Made by a program: the position numbers and the translations under genes
Shown here: positions 47,372-58,013 of the stretch, piece after piece
Layout of the letters: each line of letters starts with the position of its first letter
How positions within the stretch are numbered: the stretch's first letter is position 1
The notes under the pieces: model-generated
What the model saw: the letters and a program-made list of their open reading frames with translations, nothing else
Database searches by the model: none
What the model was told of the DNA's origin: nothing
Origin: Cokeromyces recurvatus
Lineage: Eukaryota > Mucoromycota > Mucoromycetes > Mucorales > Mucoraceae
Assembly (NCBI RefSeq): GCF_025118155.1
Contig: NW_026251395.1
Span: forward strand, 620,001 to 684,000
Direction of reading: 5' to 3'
DNA: 64,000 nucleotides

Positions 47372-48931
47372 TTATCTTAATCCTTCCTCTTCTTCTTCAT
47401 TTGATACATTCATATTCGAAAATCCTTTGTTTAAATCATCAACAGATACTTTAGATGGAATATTATTATTACTGCTATATAATTCAGCTCTTGCTTGAGC
47501 ATGACTCATCCCTCGAACATGATCATTAGCTGCTATTGTTGGCTTTGTATGATAATAAGGAGAGGATTTATTACTATTAGCATAGTTTGAATTCGTTGCT
47601 GATGATAATACTTCTCCAGGAACTGTTAATAGTCTTGCTAATTTAACCACTTCATTATCTAAAAATGTAATATGCTGTAATCTCACTGTTCTCTCTAATA
47701 GCTCTTGATCTCTTTCTTCATAAGCCTTTAACAAATCATTCGCAATAGCTGCCTCTTCACTCTGTACAAATCCTGCATCATTTCTTAAGAAGAAAAAAAT
47801 AATAATCATCATTATTGTCCATTCATAAAGCTACATTTAGGATTCATCACTACTTTACCCACACATAGAATTAAACTGTTTACCAGCTTCAACATCATCA
47901 CCAATTGCAAAATATAATATAATAATACTTAAATTTGCTTTGAATAAATGTGATCGACTTGTAAACTTTTGAAGTACAGCAGACTGTCGCTTTAACATTT
48001 CAATTGCCTTATCATATCTTTTTTTTTTTTTGTTTAATACGAATACAATATTATATATGTGTATAAAATGAACTTACTTTTTATTTCTAATAAGTAATGA
48101 AGTTGCTTTCTTGAATATATCAACTGCAAATCTTCCTCTATCTTCTTGTTCATATAAAGTACAGGCTTTACTATACATTTCGTATGAAGCATTCACATCC
48201 ACATTTTCAAGTGCTCTAGAATAAAAACAAAAAAAAAATCAGATGAGTATATTTTTACTTTATAAGCATTTCTTTTTTTAAAAAAAAAATTCCTACCTTC
48301 CTGCTTTTTCCAATTGCTCGGCAGCACGATCGATACTTCCTAATAATAATAATAAAAGGACAAGATATTAAAAATAGATATATTATTTTACTGTGTCTTT
48401 GTTTACCTTGTGTCATAAAATAATTACTTGCTCGTTGGTAAGTTTCGGCAGCTCGTTGAGGTTGATTAAGATTTGAAGCTAAAATAAAAGCTGCATTTTC
48501 GAGCGCTTTTCCTGCTAAATGAATACTAATAAAAAAAAAGTAATAACATACATTTAATCTCGTATTTTTTTTTTTTTTTTTGTCTCTTACGCATCTGCTT
48601 TTGAAAGAGCGTCCGAGGCTTTAAAATAAGCTTGAACAGCTTGATCATATGACTTTGCTATTTTGAAGGAAGTAGCTAAAATTTACATGTAAATACTCAA
48701 TTCAATATAGTCTTAGAGCAATTAAATCCTTAATTTGCTTACCAGCACGTTCATAATCGCTAGCTGCTAAATCCCAATCGGGTTTTCTAAAAAGGCCTTT
48801 TGAAGCACTATACATATATAATGACTTTGATGTTAATGATGCATAGAAGAATAAAAAATAGTTTCAATGGCGTACGCTTTATCTCCATGCTGCATATATT
48901 TAACACCTTCACGAATTTGCTCTGCATCCAT
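47372..48931 (-). CDS. Gamma-SNAP (soluble NSF attachment protein)
   Basis: About nine exons on the minus strand; exon 1 is 48931-48876. SNAP proteins load the AAA+ ATPase NSF/Sec18 onto SNARE bundles so that they are taken apart after fusion. The protein is an all-helical TPR-like superhelix: KGLFRKPDWDLAASDYERA, then SYDQAVQAYFKASDALSKA, GKALENAAFILA, PQRAAETYQRASNYFMTQG, RAAEQLEKAGRALE, RFAVDIFKKA and YDKAIEMLKRQ. The FRKPDWDLAASDYERAA segment fits gamma- better than alpha-SNAP. The C-terminal half (ANDLLKAYEERDQELLE...) ends in a disordered, acidic tail. Alpha-SNAP's conserved C-terminal leucine region is not seen. The family is secure; the gamma assignment is moderately so. Confidence 0.83.
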
Positions 48932-49372
48932 GATTGATTTCAAGACGAAAAAAAAAAAATAAAATAAAATAAAAAATAGAAATAAAAATAAATAAATAAA
49001 ATAAAATAAATAAACACAGTATATGAATTTTTTTTCCCGCTTCCAACATTTTTACTATATTTAGAAAGGGCAACAACGCAAAGCATAACATATTACAGTC
49101 TCTTCAATAAACTTCAATCGAAATTACTTTGATCATCCTAGTTCATGACATCAATTAGAGGTTTATATAATAAAGCTTTCTTCACAAGCTTTATTACTAA
49201 AGCAAATAGAGGAACTTCAAAACTTTATTTTCAGCTATATGCCATCGTATTCAGTTTCATCCAAAACAGCCACAGTGCTACAACCTTTCACCGCAAAAGG
49301 GCCAATATTCAAAACCTGATATAACTACAATTCAAATATACACATATTATTGCAACAACCGACTTAAATTAT
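48932..49372. other. Spacer upstream of gamma-SNAP
   Basis: The first 90 bp upstream of the start are A/T-rich and purine-rich (AAATA-type repeats at 48950-49015). The remainder looks unique, with no ORF. Confidence 0.5.
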
Positions 49373-49994
49373 ATGAGACGCAGTATCTTATTTTGTGTAA
49401 ATATATGTCTACTTCTGCCAACTACAACAGCCTCTAATATTGCAAACATGGAAATTTCAAACGATTCTATCCTCCCCACCTCTCCACTATTATTATCTAG
49501 CACTCATGTTCATTCCACATCAACCATAACAATAGAATATTTATTTGTTATGAGTCAAGCTTTAACTTAAGGGGCTAATTGACATATGCAAACCAATTTA
49601 CCCTTTCTATATGCTTCCTTCCTTAACATCTGCAGATTTTTCTGAAATACTATCAATTCTACCTTTGACTCTTACCAATACCATTACAATTAGAATATGT
49701 GTAGACCTTAGTGCAATAATGGCGCGTTCACTAGTGATTCTTGTTATAATCACATAGGTTGTTTATTATGTAATATAGATCGTAGCTTACAATCTAATAT
49801 TGCTGAATCAATAGTCTGCTGCCTTTAGTCAACCAACTTCATACACATACCAGGGAACAAGTAGTATAGATTATTTCCTTAGCAATAATCAACTATCAGA
49901 ATTGCAACTCACTATCAAGGGACAATGCCATTTCTGTGACAAAATAACACAAGACCATCCGCCCCCATCTTCTGCAACTAAGCAAAAGAACTAA
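49373..49994 (+). mobile_element. Probable LINE-type retrotransposon endonuclease fossil
   Basis: Three short open pieces follow one another in shifting frames. The last (49830-49994) reads TSYTYQGTSSIDYFLSNNQL and then DHPPPSS. This fits the end of an exonuclease/endonuclease/phosphatase domain of non-LTR retrotransposons, where a TSSxIDY pattern is followed some residues later by a DH. The middle piece (from about 49625 to a TAG near 49757) reads SADFSEILSILPL and NTITIRICVDLSAI, like the 'ILCGDLNA' strand of the same domain. Stops and frameshifts separate the pieces, and no reverse transcriptase follows, so it is a dead remnant. The first piece (49373-49570, signal-peptide-like start MRRSILFCVNICLLLP) may be by chance. 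Confidence 0.5.
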
Positions 49995-50097
49995 CCAACT
50001 AGTTATCCAACTAATCTAGAAGATTGTATAACTTTCTTCCTTTTCTCTTTTTTTTTTTCTTTCTTTTTTACTACCTCTTATTTCTCTAAAAGGGTCT

Positions 50098-50128
<31 letters not shown>

Positions 50129-50248
50129 CAAGCTGATCTGGGTAATCTAATATGTTATATATTATGTATTCACTGGCCCACCTTAATTTTTTTTTCTTTA
50201 TTAATAAAATATTTAATATATCGAAACACGAGTGTTATAAATTGTTTA

Positions 50249-53200
50249 TTAAGAATGAAAGCATCGTAATACAAGATACAATAGACTACCTACAAATCTA
50301 AAGGCTGCCATAGCCGCCACCATCCATAATATAAATCCTGTATACGCAGTTCCAATAGCATCTTGAAATTCATCTGTTTGTTTTTGATAATGACTTGATA
50401 ACAATGATTGAAAGCTACCACTTGTCACAAATGCAACTAAAAGAGCATTACAACCAATCCAGCTAAGAACTAAACGTGTACGAAATCCCTTGTAATAATC
50501 CTCTTGCTTAATTTTAGGTGCACGACTCTGCATATATATATGTATATCTTTTTCAGTATAATATATATATACATCTGATTTCTTTTTCGTTTCCATACCT
50601 CTCTGACAGATTCAAGTTTCGTCATTAAACTTTCTAAAGCTTCATTATACGCTTGATCAATATTATCTTCCAATTCGACCTCAACTTCTTCTATACCTTT
50701 TTCATTGGTAATTGCTTTACCAGTTGCCCCTAAATCCATCTGTACCATATTATCACCTTTTGTACCCCAACTAAATATACATATACATATAAAAGAGAAA
50801 AATAGAGGGAAATGAGTCCACTAATATATATATATATATGCATATATATTCTAAATATACAAACCTAACATCATGGATATTGCAAAATGCATATACATTC
50901 AATATATTTACGTAAGTGGGTAAAAGGAAAAGATATTGTGGGAAACTTGTTACCATATGCCATGGATCAAAATACATGACGCTTACTAAAACATATAATC
51001 CATACGTTGCTATTAATGAGATAATAACATTTCGAAATTCAGACTGGCTTAACAGAAGACTAAAGTTGCCTAGACTATTTGACGGATCCCAGTAAGGAGA
51101 AGATATACCATGTGTGAAACTTTTAAAAGCTAACCATCCACCAGCAAAGGATGTGTAGGCCATAATACAACCATAAGCAATGACAGAAATAATAAACATC
51201 CATTTTGATCTATATATAGATATATATATCAGTTATACAATGTATGTCTATATTTGTATATGAATATACCCCTGAGGTCGATTTCCCATAGAACAAATAA
51301 AAGAAGTAATAAATAGAAATATATAAATATATTTGAATGATAAAAATACACGATTGCCCCAACCATTTCCAAAGGGATCTATATCTGGTGCTGCTAATGA
51401 TTTTGTTACAAAGTAAAATGTAAGATAAAAATTAGCCTATATATATATATATATATATATATAACCATCAGTATAATATATGTATATATTTATATAAACA
51501 TTATAATCATCTTGTCACTAACCATTCCTAGCCAATTGAAAATAAGGCTGATAAAATTATAAAAGAATTCAATAGATAACATAACTTTCCGTCCAGTCGA
51601 ATGATTTGTTGACCAAATCCTTGAAAAATGCCATTGTGAATAGACAGCTGCAAAAAAACTTCCATTTAACCATCTACGTCTCTGTGAGATAAATTCAGGT
51701 AATTGATCAGGACAATCTGTTTCACCAAAGGCGGATTGTACATATTTTAGTACCCATTTTTGATTCTTTTTAGCAAGCAACTCAAAGCATAGGATACGAT
51801 CTTCAGCTAAATACATATTGGCTGTAAAGATGTTATGATTCTCTAAATCATCATCATTATTATTATCATTATTGTGTCTTTCACCAAGAAAATACTTTTG
51901 AAGTGGGCCTATACCATTTATAGGATCATTTTGTAAAGCTGCATAACGATAAGCTGAGAATGCACCAGGTAAAACAGATATATAGCCAAAGACGGACTCA
52001 AGTGGTTTATCAAGAATGTTGGACATCTTGTATTCGAAATTTTGAGCGGCTACAAGTGGGTTTAATAACAAATCAATGCAGGCTGTGCCTTTCATCACAC
52101 AAATCTCTCCACAGGCACCTCCAACGTTTTCATTCATATCAAAGGCCTTCCACAGATGATAAATGCTACTATTCCCTGGGCGTGTCCCAACGTCTAGCAA
52201 GACACATATGTTGGGCTTCAAAATGGGTCCAAATGCATTAAAGAACCACCGATGTGAATTGATCTTTTTCGCATTCTTTTCTTTGAGACAAAATAATATT
52301 TGAACAGGAACAATTCCTTTCTCTGCCCCTCTTATTTTCAAATCAGAATCCACAGAAACTTGTGTAGTGTACTGTTGCATATTATATATATATATATATA
52401 AGAGATATAATAATAGTAATAAAAAAAGGTATGATAAGTTTTATATGAACATATATATATATATATATATATTGATGTGTAGGGTTTATTTTACCTCAAA
52501 TAAATGGGCTTGAACTGGTTTACCATTTACAATATTCTTTGCAACCCCTTTTTGATAGACACCCATAGCAGTAAGTACATCCATAACACGAGGGTCACAT
52601 TTTTTACGTCCATCTGCAACAATACATACAACTACCTTCTTCCAGCCCTCTGTACCCCAAACCTTTGATCTTGTCCTTGAACATAAATGGGCAACATTTT
52701 TCATTACACCATGCATTGTACGGCAAAACAAAACTTCATTCTCCTAAAATGGTTTCCCTTATTATTATTCATTCATTCATTCATTATTATTATCATTAAT
52801 GGTAGTAATGATGATAGCTTACATTGTACATAGTCATGACTATAAAGAGTTCTGTTTGACGATTCATTAATTGAGGTTGAAGAGAATAATTATTTTGTAC
52901 AAATTCATCTGGGTCACAGGTAACGGCAGAATAACGCATCATACTAAATTCCTTTTCCTTCCTAGCACTTGCTTCCATTAGTCTTGCTGGTATTGGACAA
53001 TCAAGTACAAGGTTTCCTTGAAATAAAGGAACCTGTTTTCTATTTATTGTTGCTGTTTGAGATCTACAATAAAAGGGTTGTTTAGTAGAATATGCTCCTG
53101 GTACTCTTTGTGGAGTCTCCATCACCCTATATGCTAATGGACTAGGAGGAACAATAGATTGAAGCCCACTAGGTTGATTATAATGTCTACTGCCCATAAA

Positions 53201-53410
53201 ATGATTGCTGCCATTGAATGGATGAACGTTATTAGCTGCTGATAGATTATTTGTGGTATGAAAAAGAAAATTAGCATGTGAGGCAAATGTGTTTTGACCT
53301 TCTCTTCTATCATAAGGATGATATCCATTTGACGTCAGTTTTGGAAGATTTGGTGCAGAATTATATGATGACTCATTTTGTGGTTTTGTGAAATGATAAC
53401 TAGAGCTCAT
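50249..53410 (-). CDS. CHS: Chitin synthase
   Basis: Exons on the minus strand are 53410-52823, 52743-52495, 52371-51523, 51436-51270, 51209-50865, 50770-50599 and 50527-50249, giving 882 aa. The GT2 glycosyltransferase polymerises UDP-GlcNAc into chitin at the plasma membrane. The N-terminus is a disordered 120-residue tail, then the Chs N-domain ([16 protein letters not shown]). Catalytic motifs: [10 protein letters not shown] (split by intron 1), [32 protein letters not shown] and [10 protein letters not shown]-terminal multi-pass membrane segments surround the NIHDVSWGTKG motif, itself split by intron 5. The motif set places it in the class I-III division. Several introns hold (TA)n runs. 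Start: the ATG directly after the pyrimidine-rich leader. Confidence 0.94.
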
Positions 53411-53784
53411 ACTTGAATAGAGGGAAAATGAGAAATAAATAAATAAAATCAATCAAAAAAAAAAAAATATAATACTTTAACATCTTACTTAATCCCTCTC
53501 TTTCCTCTCCCCTCCCCCTTGACAAAACTTATGCGCATGCAATGCATGTCATAATATTTGTTGACACGTAAAATTTTCTCTTTACTTTTTCAATGGAATA
53601 CTAAGTATGTATATATAAGCTATTATAAACGTGTAACAATGTAATAGCAATATATTAGATAAAAGAATAATAATAATAAAAAAATTATCAGAAAGAAAAA
53701 AAACAGCCTCTCTCCCCCTTCTCCTCTCCTCACCTAGAATATTAAATGGATATATTTAATAAGATTTATCAATCAAGTATCATC

Positions 53785-55314
53785 TTACACTCCTCTTTCC
53801 TTTTTTTCATTATTATTAGAATGGTCGAGTTGAGTAGCGATAAGAGCGAATTGAAAGAGCTTAAGTCTACGGAGTAAAATATCATGTAATTGGACTCTAC
53901 GTTTTAAATCAGACATGTTATGAGCTTGAATTAAGACGATTAATAAAAATCCTTCAATGATCATTGTTGGAGTATTACAAAGTAGTTGACCTGTTTCGCT
54001 CCATTTCATACCGCTTGCAACACCAAGGAGACCAACAACAATAAAAACAGATGCTAAAACAGCATGGGGTAATGCGCATATATAACCCATCCAGTTACTA
54101 ACAGTAGTAATAATCGAATTATTTTTCTCGACGGGCTTTGTTGGAAGAGATATATTCAAGTATTGATAGAGTCCCTCATCAGCCTTCTTTATATAATCAA
54201 AGTGCTCATCTAGCCAAAGATCTAGACGGAAATATATATTTCTCAAGACAAAGCCATCAATAAAACCCACAAGGCCTGTATAAGTACCGATAATTAACCA
54301 CCAGTTATCATTCCAGTTCATGATATCGCCAATAGATAACCAGATGATAAAGACACAAACAGAGATAAAGGCACCAATTCCAGTGCCAACAACATCACCG
54401 TAATAATCAATCGCACGAATTCCACGTGAGACCTTGGGAGGATCAACGGAGATAGTAGGGTTAGGTTGATTATCATCAAGGGCCTTACGTAAAAGGACTT
54501 CTAATGAGATGTCTGTTTCAATAATATTCTTTAAACATTTTTCGAGATATTCCATATGACGACGACATGTGTTTTGTAAGAACATGGAAGTAAATGTCAA
54601 TTCAACTGCAACAGCTGTATTAATATAGAGTTGCCATAAATCACTCCAACCTAGCATGTCACCTACACCTACCCAAGCAAAGACACCACCCCAGTAAAGA
54701 GCTAATGAAGCCATGGAACCAACAGCCCATGAAACCCAGTTACAGCATCTATCAAACCAATTCTCGACGGGTAATTCAACAGCGTCACCTACATTATCCT
54801 TAATCTTCATATAATCCACCACTTCCGTATCAACATGAGAGAGATGAGAAGAATGAAAGATTCTTGTGATCGTGACACTTCGAGACCTGATTTGAGAGAG
54901 AGTAGATAAAAGTTTATAACAATGATTATGTTGCTGACGTATTAAAAGAGTATCTGAAATATAACATTGGATTGAGCTGCCATCCTGCATTACAATTTGC
55001 CAATTCTCTGGGGCTCCCAAGATGATACCTACAACCCCCCAAACACCTAGAATAAAAAGTGTCAATAAAAAGGTAACACGAGAACCAGCATATTGAGTCA
55101 CTGAATCAAATAATCGACTAGCTAACGGTTTCTTCTCCTCTGGACTATAGAAGATAATTTCATTTGTATGTTCTTCACCTACTGTCTTTAAAAATCCTAT
55201 TGAATTATCTTCATATTTGATTTTTGAAATAAATTGTGTTGGGGCTGCAACTTCAATTCTCGTACGGCGACCAGGTGATGAAACAGCGTTATAAAATCGT
55301 GACCAAAATCCCAT
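53785..55314 (-). CDS. FET4: Low-affinity iron/divalent cation permease (Fet4 family)
   Basis: This intronless gene encodes 509 aa. Fet4 proteins import ferrous iron and also Cu, Zn or Mn when iron is not scarce. At least six membrane segments are visible: SRVTFLLTLFILGVWGVVGI, ALYWGGVFAWVG, TAVAVELTFTSMFLQN, GTGIGAFISVCVFIIWLSIG, WWLIIGTYTGLVGFIDGFVL and the C-terminal TMIIEGFLLIVLIQAHNMSD. The repeated W.D.WxLYINT / NWNDNWWLIIGT blocks and FTSMFLQN are the family's twin repeats. A cytosolic N-terminal tail of about 75 residues comes first. The length is near that of yeast Fet4. The gene has no visible GATA cluster that would point to iron-responsive control. Confidence 0.9.
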   Translation of the reverse strand: MGFWSRFYNAVSSPGRRTRIEVAAPTQFISKIKYEDNSIGFLKTVGEEHTNEIIFYSPEEKKPLASRLFDSVTQYAGSRVTFLLTLFILGVWGVVGIILGAPENWQIVMQDGSSIQCYISDTLLIRQQHNHCYKLLSTLSQIRSRSVTITRIFHSSHLSHVDTEVVDYMKIKDNVGDAVELPVENWFDRCCNWVSWAVGSMASLALYWGGVFAWVGVGDMLGWSDLWQLYINTAVAVELTFTSMFLQNTCRRHMEYLEKCLKNIIETDISLEVLLRKALDDNQPNPTISVDPPKVSRGIRAIDYYGDVVGTGIGAFISVCVFIIWLSIGDIMNWNDNWWLIIGTYTGLVGFIDGFVLRNIYFRLDLWLDEHFDYIKKADEGLYQYLNISLPTKPVEKNNSIITTVSNWMGYICALPHAVLASVFIVVGLLGVASGMKWSETGQLLCNTPTMIIEGFLLIVLIQAHNMSDLKRRVQLHDILLRRLKLFQFALIATQLDHSNNNEKKERGV

Positions 55315-58013
55315 TTTGAAATAAAATAATAATAGTAATAGTAAAAAGAGAGAGTTGAAAGAACTGAGAAATTACGTATAAAATATACAATAAACTGTAA
55401 ATATATGTATACCCTTTTCATAAAAATCAAAGATATCTATATTTACTAATTTTATATGATATCTAATATTTAAACACTTTATATTTTTTTTTTTTTTACG
55501 TGTTTTTAAGTTAAGATTATATAATACAACATGTGTATATGCAATTCATATCATGATGTTATTTGTTGAAAAAAAAAAAAGAAAAAGAAAAAGAAAAGAA
55601 AAGAAAATGAATAGTTAAATACAAGAATAGGTAGTTATGTTTTCTTATTTAAATATTTACAATATGATAATCTTAGTATTCATTTTTATTAATTGCTTAC
55701 ATAAAACGAATAAGTTTGTTGATATCATTCAAATTACTCCAAAAATTTAATATACATGGAAAAAAAGACAGTTTATTTTGCCAGTTAATTTAACGTACAC
55801 ATACACGACGCTCTATTCAAAATATAAACAAGTGAAAATTACTTCATTTGTTCAAAAAAGAAAAAAAAAGTTCTATCTAGAATTATTATAAACTATCATT
55901 ACAAGAAAAAATTACATCATATTAAAAGCACATAAACTTATTATACATTATCTGATGTATGACTGCAGATTAAAGAACGAAATACGTTATAATGGCTTGC
56001 TATTAAAGTTTTATCTGATGTGGATTGTTAGTTATATAATCGTGTTTTTAAAAAGCTGAATTTATTACAGAATTACCAATACACAAATCGTTATAATGAA
56101 AAACATATTAGTATAAATTAAGTTATCTTCAAATAATGGAAAATAAATTTACAATTAGCATAACTTCAGTATATTTTTTTTAGATAATAGATTCGTATAT
56201 GATATAATTGACTGAAGGTATATATATATATGTATATGGCAGTCATTAAAGAACAATTTACCCAATAAATATCTATATACACTTTATGGTATCTTTGATG
56301 TAGTTCAGATCAAATCCTTAATGTTACTATATCAACTAGATTTTTACCTGATACTAGTGTTTAAAAGACACCATACTTTCTCCTTTTCTTTTTATCTGTT
56401 ATATAAACTATTTACACAGCATTTTAAGATCGTAACTATTAGGGAACTATTACCTCAAAAAATCGGGCCCAATCAGCATCATAATTGCATTGCTTACTTT
56501 ATGCCGGTGACATAATATAATAATTGAAGTTTACACCTTGCAAACTTTACTAAACCTCTGCGAGAATCATAGAAAAAAAACTAGAATAATATAGATGTAA
56601 TCTATAAAAATACAGCATACTTAATTCCAATTTGTTAACACAACCATACACAATTCTGTAACGTTCTGATAGTCTCAAAATACATACTTATCCTGCTTTG
56701 GTATATTTATTAAAATTAGTGGGATTTCTAGATCTCTACTCTTTAGCTCAAAACAATGTTAACAAAGCTTTATTCACTATGAATTAAATAGCCTTTAATG
56801 GTGTCAATAAATATAATTCGAATAAACTAAGGTTTCTTTTTGTTTCTATGCAAAAAAATAGTTTGTCATTAACTCAAAAATGGTCAAGTAATAAAAACTT
56901 TCAACTCAAAATCTATCAAGTCTCTCAAACATTGCCGAAATACGCGTTTCCACCGCCTATTTGATGGTTAGTTAACCTCGTCAATAAAAGGTGATGCAAT
57001 ATTTCATTAAGCTGCTTCATATTCACGAATTTATAAATATACTTTAAGCTCAATTCAGCATCCGTTTTTTCATACCTTTCCAAAGATATTTCGTTAGCTA
57101 AATTACCAGCCTATCTTTAATTATGTGTCAACCACTCACAAGGGTAGTGTTTGTTTAAAAGCCCTCTTTGAAAAAAAAAATGTGTTCCTTTAATTGATAA
57201 TCTATATCGGTGTCTCTTTAAGTTTATTCAATTTTCCTTCCTTTGTAAATAACTTTAGTGGAACATGTTCAGATCACTACTTCAAATGTCTTTCTGCTTG
57301 TCGTAGTAGCATAATAATTGGTTTTATACTCTGGTTACTAATGGCGAACCAGGGCTACAGTTATTGTACCCGTTAACATCTTGGATAGTTACCACTTGGT
57401 TGTCATTCATCTAGGCCAATTATCCAATGGACTCTGTTTCATTCACTATCTATATATACTGCTGCACAACAAATTGCAAATATTTTGAACAATTGACAAT
57501 CCTCTTTCCTTTTTACTTAATAACCTCTCTACCACGCAATAAATCCAAAGTCCTTTAATTCAACTTCTCCCTGCTTTATACATATGATCTATATAATAAG
57601 GAACGCATTATCTGGCCTGTTCCTCTGCTCCTCTTTTTCTTTCCAATACTGCATCCCTTTTGATTGAATGATAAAATTTAGCCTACCTCTCCTTGGAATC
57701 GTATCTTCTTTTGTACTAATTTTGTTCTATATACATATATATATATATACCCTCTAACTTTAGCATTTATTTCATTTTTTGCCTTTGTCTTATGTGTTTT
57801 TAATCTCTTTGAATTGGCTAAATAAGTTTTTATAGCTATTACGTGCTCATTGGTCATTCAAATTTAATAAAATTTTAACTATTTTTGTCTGGAGATTAAT
57901 TGTCGAACGCGCTCACGAAAAATCGCCGTTGATTTTTTTTATTTTTTTTTTTTTTTTTGTAAGCATTTTTTTTTTTTTTTTCTAAACCTTTATCCTAATA
58001 CTAACTATAGAGT
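55315..58013. other. Gene-poor 2.7 kb region between FET4 and the MT-A70 gene
   Basis: No supportable gene. Open frames (56321-56515, 57194-57376) are short and hydrophobic, without a family signature. Near the FET4 start is a purine repeat (about 55570-55610); near 57737 is a TA array; and T-runs sit at 57936-57980. An SCB-like site at 57914-57921 is listed separately. The segment 57000-57620 has slightly more GC and could be decayed element DNA. Confidence 0.5.
57914..57921 (+). promoter_or_regulatory. SCB-like element (CACGAAAA)
   Basis: CACGAAAA is the Swi4/6 cell-cycle box of yeasts, here 93 bp from the methyltransferase ATG. The flanking sequence cgaacgcgctCACGAAAAatcgccg is the only GC-rich patch in its neighbourhood and also contains an imperfect MCB (ACGCGC). 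In fungi SCB/MCB sites drive G1/S genes. Function here is inference from a single site. Confidence 0.45.

Noticed and set aside
57194..57376. 60-codon hydrophobic ORF upstream of the MT-A70 gene
   Set aside because: It has no family signature and no plausible splice partner.
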